A stretch of 7,324 bases of DNA, from positions 1-7,324 of the forward strand of contig JAQGKB010000028.1 in NCBI GenBank assembly GCA_028290345.1, read 5' to 3'. The stretch is from Hyphomicrobiales bacterium (GTDB taxonomy: Bacteria > Pseudomonadota > Alphaproteobacteria > Rhizobiales > Devosiaceae). The notes under the pieces are model-generated. The model was not told where the DNA came from, did not search any database, and saw nothing but the letters and a program-made list of their open reading frames with translations. Of this stretch, positions 5,950-7,324 are shown one piece after another. Made by a program: the position numbers and the translations under genes. The number at the start of each line of letters is the position of its first letter. Position 1 is the stretch's first letter.

Positions 5950-7107
5950 TCATCGCCGCTGGCGGGCGACCACGGTGCGTTCGATTGCGGCCATGACGAT
6001 GAGAATGCCGGTACTCATCACGGAGAGGAGGAGCGTCGAGACCAGAGGGACCAGGGCCGCGAGGCTGAGGGTCGCGAGCAGCGCCCCGATGCGAACGACC
6101 GACCATTTGCTGAAAGCGCCGAACGCGAACAGCACGGCGCCGAGCAGGAACAGCGCCGGACCGCCGATCAGCGCCCAGGCCGCGGCCGGCTCCGGGTGGC
6201 CCTCGGGATGGGCGACCAGGAGGTCGTCGCCGACCGCCCCCACGACGATACCCGCGACCAGCAGCCAGGGGACGTAGCCGAAGGCGCGAAGGGCGAGGTT
6301 CGCGGGGTCTTCGGCACGGGTCACCACGGTCTTGGCCATATCCGCGGTCCAGTAGAAATAAATCCACCACATCGCCATGCTTTGCAGCAGCGCCGATGCC
6401 ATCGCCGCGACCACGGCCGGTGTCCACTCGAGTTCAGCGAACTGGCTGCCGGTGACCAGGATCGACTCGCCGAGCGCGATCATGACGAAGAGGCTAATGC
6501 GCTCGGCGAGATGCCCGCCGTCCACGGTCAGGTCGCGAGTCGCGGTGCGGCCGAGACCGGGCGTTGGAAAGCCGATCGCCGAGCCGCCATAGTCGATCAG
6601 CAGCGCCAGGGCCCACGCCGCAAGGCGGAGTTCGCGCTCGGCAAAGGCGCCGCCGATCCACAACGCCGAATAGGCCACCACCCAAATGCTGGTGCGCAGA
6701 AAATTGCTGAACAGTGCGGGCCGCGAGCGGGTGGCGTAGAGCATGAACACCGAGCGGCCAAACTGGAACAGCACGAAGGCGACGGCGAACACCAGGCCGC
6801 GCTGGGCAAAGGCATCGGGGATGGCGCTCGAAAACACCACCCCGACTGCCATCAGCGTGAACAACGTCGTGCGGACGCCCTGGCTGCGCGGTTCCAGCAG
6901 ATTGGTAACCAGCACGGTGTCGCCCCAGGCCGACCAGGTGGCCAGCAGCAGCAATGCCGCCTCGACGGCGCCGAGCCAGTCGAGATGGTGCAGCAGGAAA
7001 TGCGAAATCTGGGTAATGGCGAACACGAAGACCAGGTCGAAGAAGAGTTCGACCGAAGTCACCTCGGCGCTTTTGTCCGTCCGCTCCCGAAACAGGGTCT
7101 CGGCCAT
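5950..7107 (-). CDS. Low-temperature-requirement A (LtrA) family membrane protein
   Basis: A 385-residue polytopic inner-membrane protein, within the usual range for LtrA. The N-terminal hallmark SVELFFDLVFVFAITQ (18-33) is clear. HLAERISLFVMIALGESIL (199-217) is the second conserved block, and GYVPWLLVAGIVVGAVG (277-293) the third. About ten to twelve hydrophobic segments are spread over the length and the C-terminus is basic (ARQRR). The family is named from a Listeria mutant unable to grow in the cold; its biochemical activity is not established, so no substrate is proposed. The frame stays open to 7296, but codons beyond about 7195 are repeat DNA. The ATG at 7107 has GGTGG six bases upstream, while the ATG at 7113 directly abuts it. 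The gene points toward the export operon, so co-transcription is excluded. Confidence 0.9.
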   Translation of the reverse strand: MAETLFRERTDKSAEVTSVELFFDLVFVFAITQISHFLLHHLDWLGAVEAALLLLATWSAWGDTVLVTNLLEPRSQGVRTTLFTLMAVGVVFSSAIPDAFAQRGLVFAVAFVLFQFGRSVFMLYATRSRPALFSNFLRTSIWVVAYSALWIGGAFAERELRLAAWALALLIDYGGSAIGFPTPGLGRTATRDLTVDGGHLAERISLFVMIALGESILVTGSQFAELEWTPAVVAAMASALLQSMAMWWIYFYWTADMAKTVVTRAEDPANLALRAFGYVPWLLVAGIVVGAVGDDLLVAHPEGHPEPAAAWALIGGPALFLLGAVLFAFGAFSKWSVVRIGALLATLSLAALVPLVSTLLLSVMSTGILIVMAAIERTVVARQRR

Positions 7108-7195
7108 CGGCATCCACCCAGGCTGCTGCGGAAGAGCAGCGTGACTGCCGGCGCCGACTTTGCCAAGGGGTATGTGGCGCGCGGGGCGCCCCCGA

Positions 7196-7324
7196 TCATT
7201 CGTCATCCTCTGCTCGACCCGAGGACCCAGGTGCAACGAGCCGGAGCGTTTCCCGTGAGCGAGCGCGCGGACCCGGCCGACGCCGCATACCCCCACCCCT
7301 GACCCCTCCCCGCAAGGGGGAGGG
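7196..7324 (+). repeat. Composite intergenic repeat, copy 2 (reaches window end)
   Basis: The head TCATTCGTCATCCTC, the half-unit through GGAGCGTT, and the tail hairpin CCCTCCCC-GCAAG-GGGGAGGG (7304-7324) repeat copy 1 in direct orientation. The last 36 bases differ from copy 1 at two positions. The central part (about 7261-7288) is unrelated to that of copy 1. The copy lies upstream of the LtrA gene, so the two copies bracket that gene. Between 7108 and 7195 I see no clear promoter. Confidence 0.85.

Noticed and set aside
7122..7140. Small hairpin GCTGCT/AGCAGC just upstream of the LtrA start
   Set aside because: Six base pairs with a 7-nt loop in GC-rich DNA is within chance, and it has no associated regulatory signature.
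5911..7302. Plus-strand open frame of 463 codons opposite the LtrA gene
   Set aside because: Its translation is strongly charged and His/Gln-rich with no fold signature, while the opposite strand has clear LtrA motifs and membrane helices. It also runs into the repeat.

Overview
The window is high-GC (roughly 65%), densely coded bacterial DNA. Dense intergenic palindromes, a CheY-like receiver of a type common in Hyphomicrobiales, and the style of the proteins suggest an alphaproteobacterium, perhaps Devosia or a relative. The genus is inference from pattern memory; no rRNA or marker gene is present. I see no transposase, integrase, CRISPR array, tRNA or rRNA.

Layout. Positions 38-131 hold a palindromic intergenic repeat that folds exactly into a four-way junction. 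Positions 182-1189 (minus) encode a Gfo/Idh/MocA-type NAD(P)-dependent oxidoreductase. Diverging from it, 1363-1764 (plus) encodes a stand-alone receiver protein starting at TTG. Positions 1800-1859 form a compact control region with two similar TetR-type operators, one inside a putative sigma70 promoter. This drives a four-gene operon: TetR repressor (1905-2558), HlyD-like periplasmic adaptor (2555-3511), ABC ATPase (3508-4461) and ABC-2 permease (4458-5609). Every junction in the operon is an ATGA stop/start overlap. Positions 5610-5949 contain no gene but hold repeats. Positions 5950-7107 (minus) encode an LtrA-family membrane protein. Its upstream side ends in a second copy of the composite repeat also found downstream of it, running to the window end.

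How the genes work together. The TetR-HlyD-ATPase-permease operon is a self-regulated export system of the CecR/YbhGFSR type. The regulator probably represses its own operon until a ligand releases it. The ATPase and permease would then move a substrate across the inner membrane, with the adaptor linking to an outer-membrane channel encoded elsewhere. Compared with the E. coli system it is minimal: one ATPase domain and one permease gene, so both presumably work as homodimers. The oxidoreductase, receiver and LtrA protein have no evident functional link to it.

I did not find a convincing undescribed multi-gene system. The most informative unexplained structure is the repeat family at 38-131, 5655-5783 and 7196-7324, whose stems show compensatory base changes between copies.
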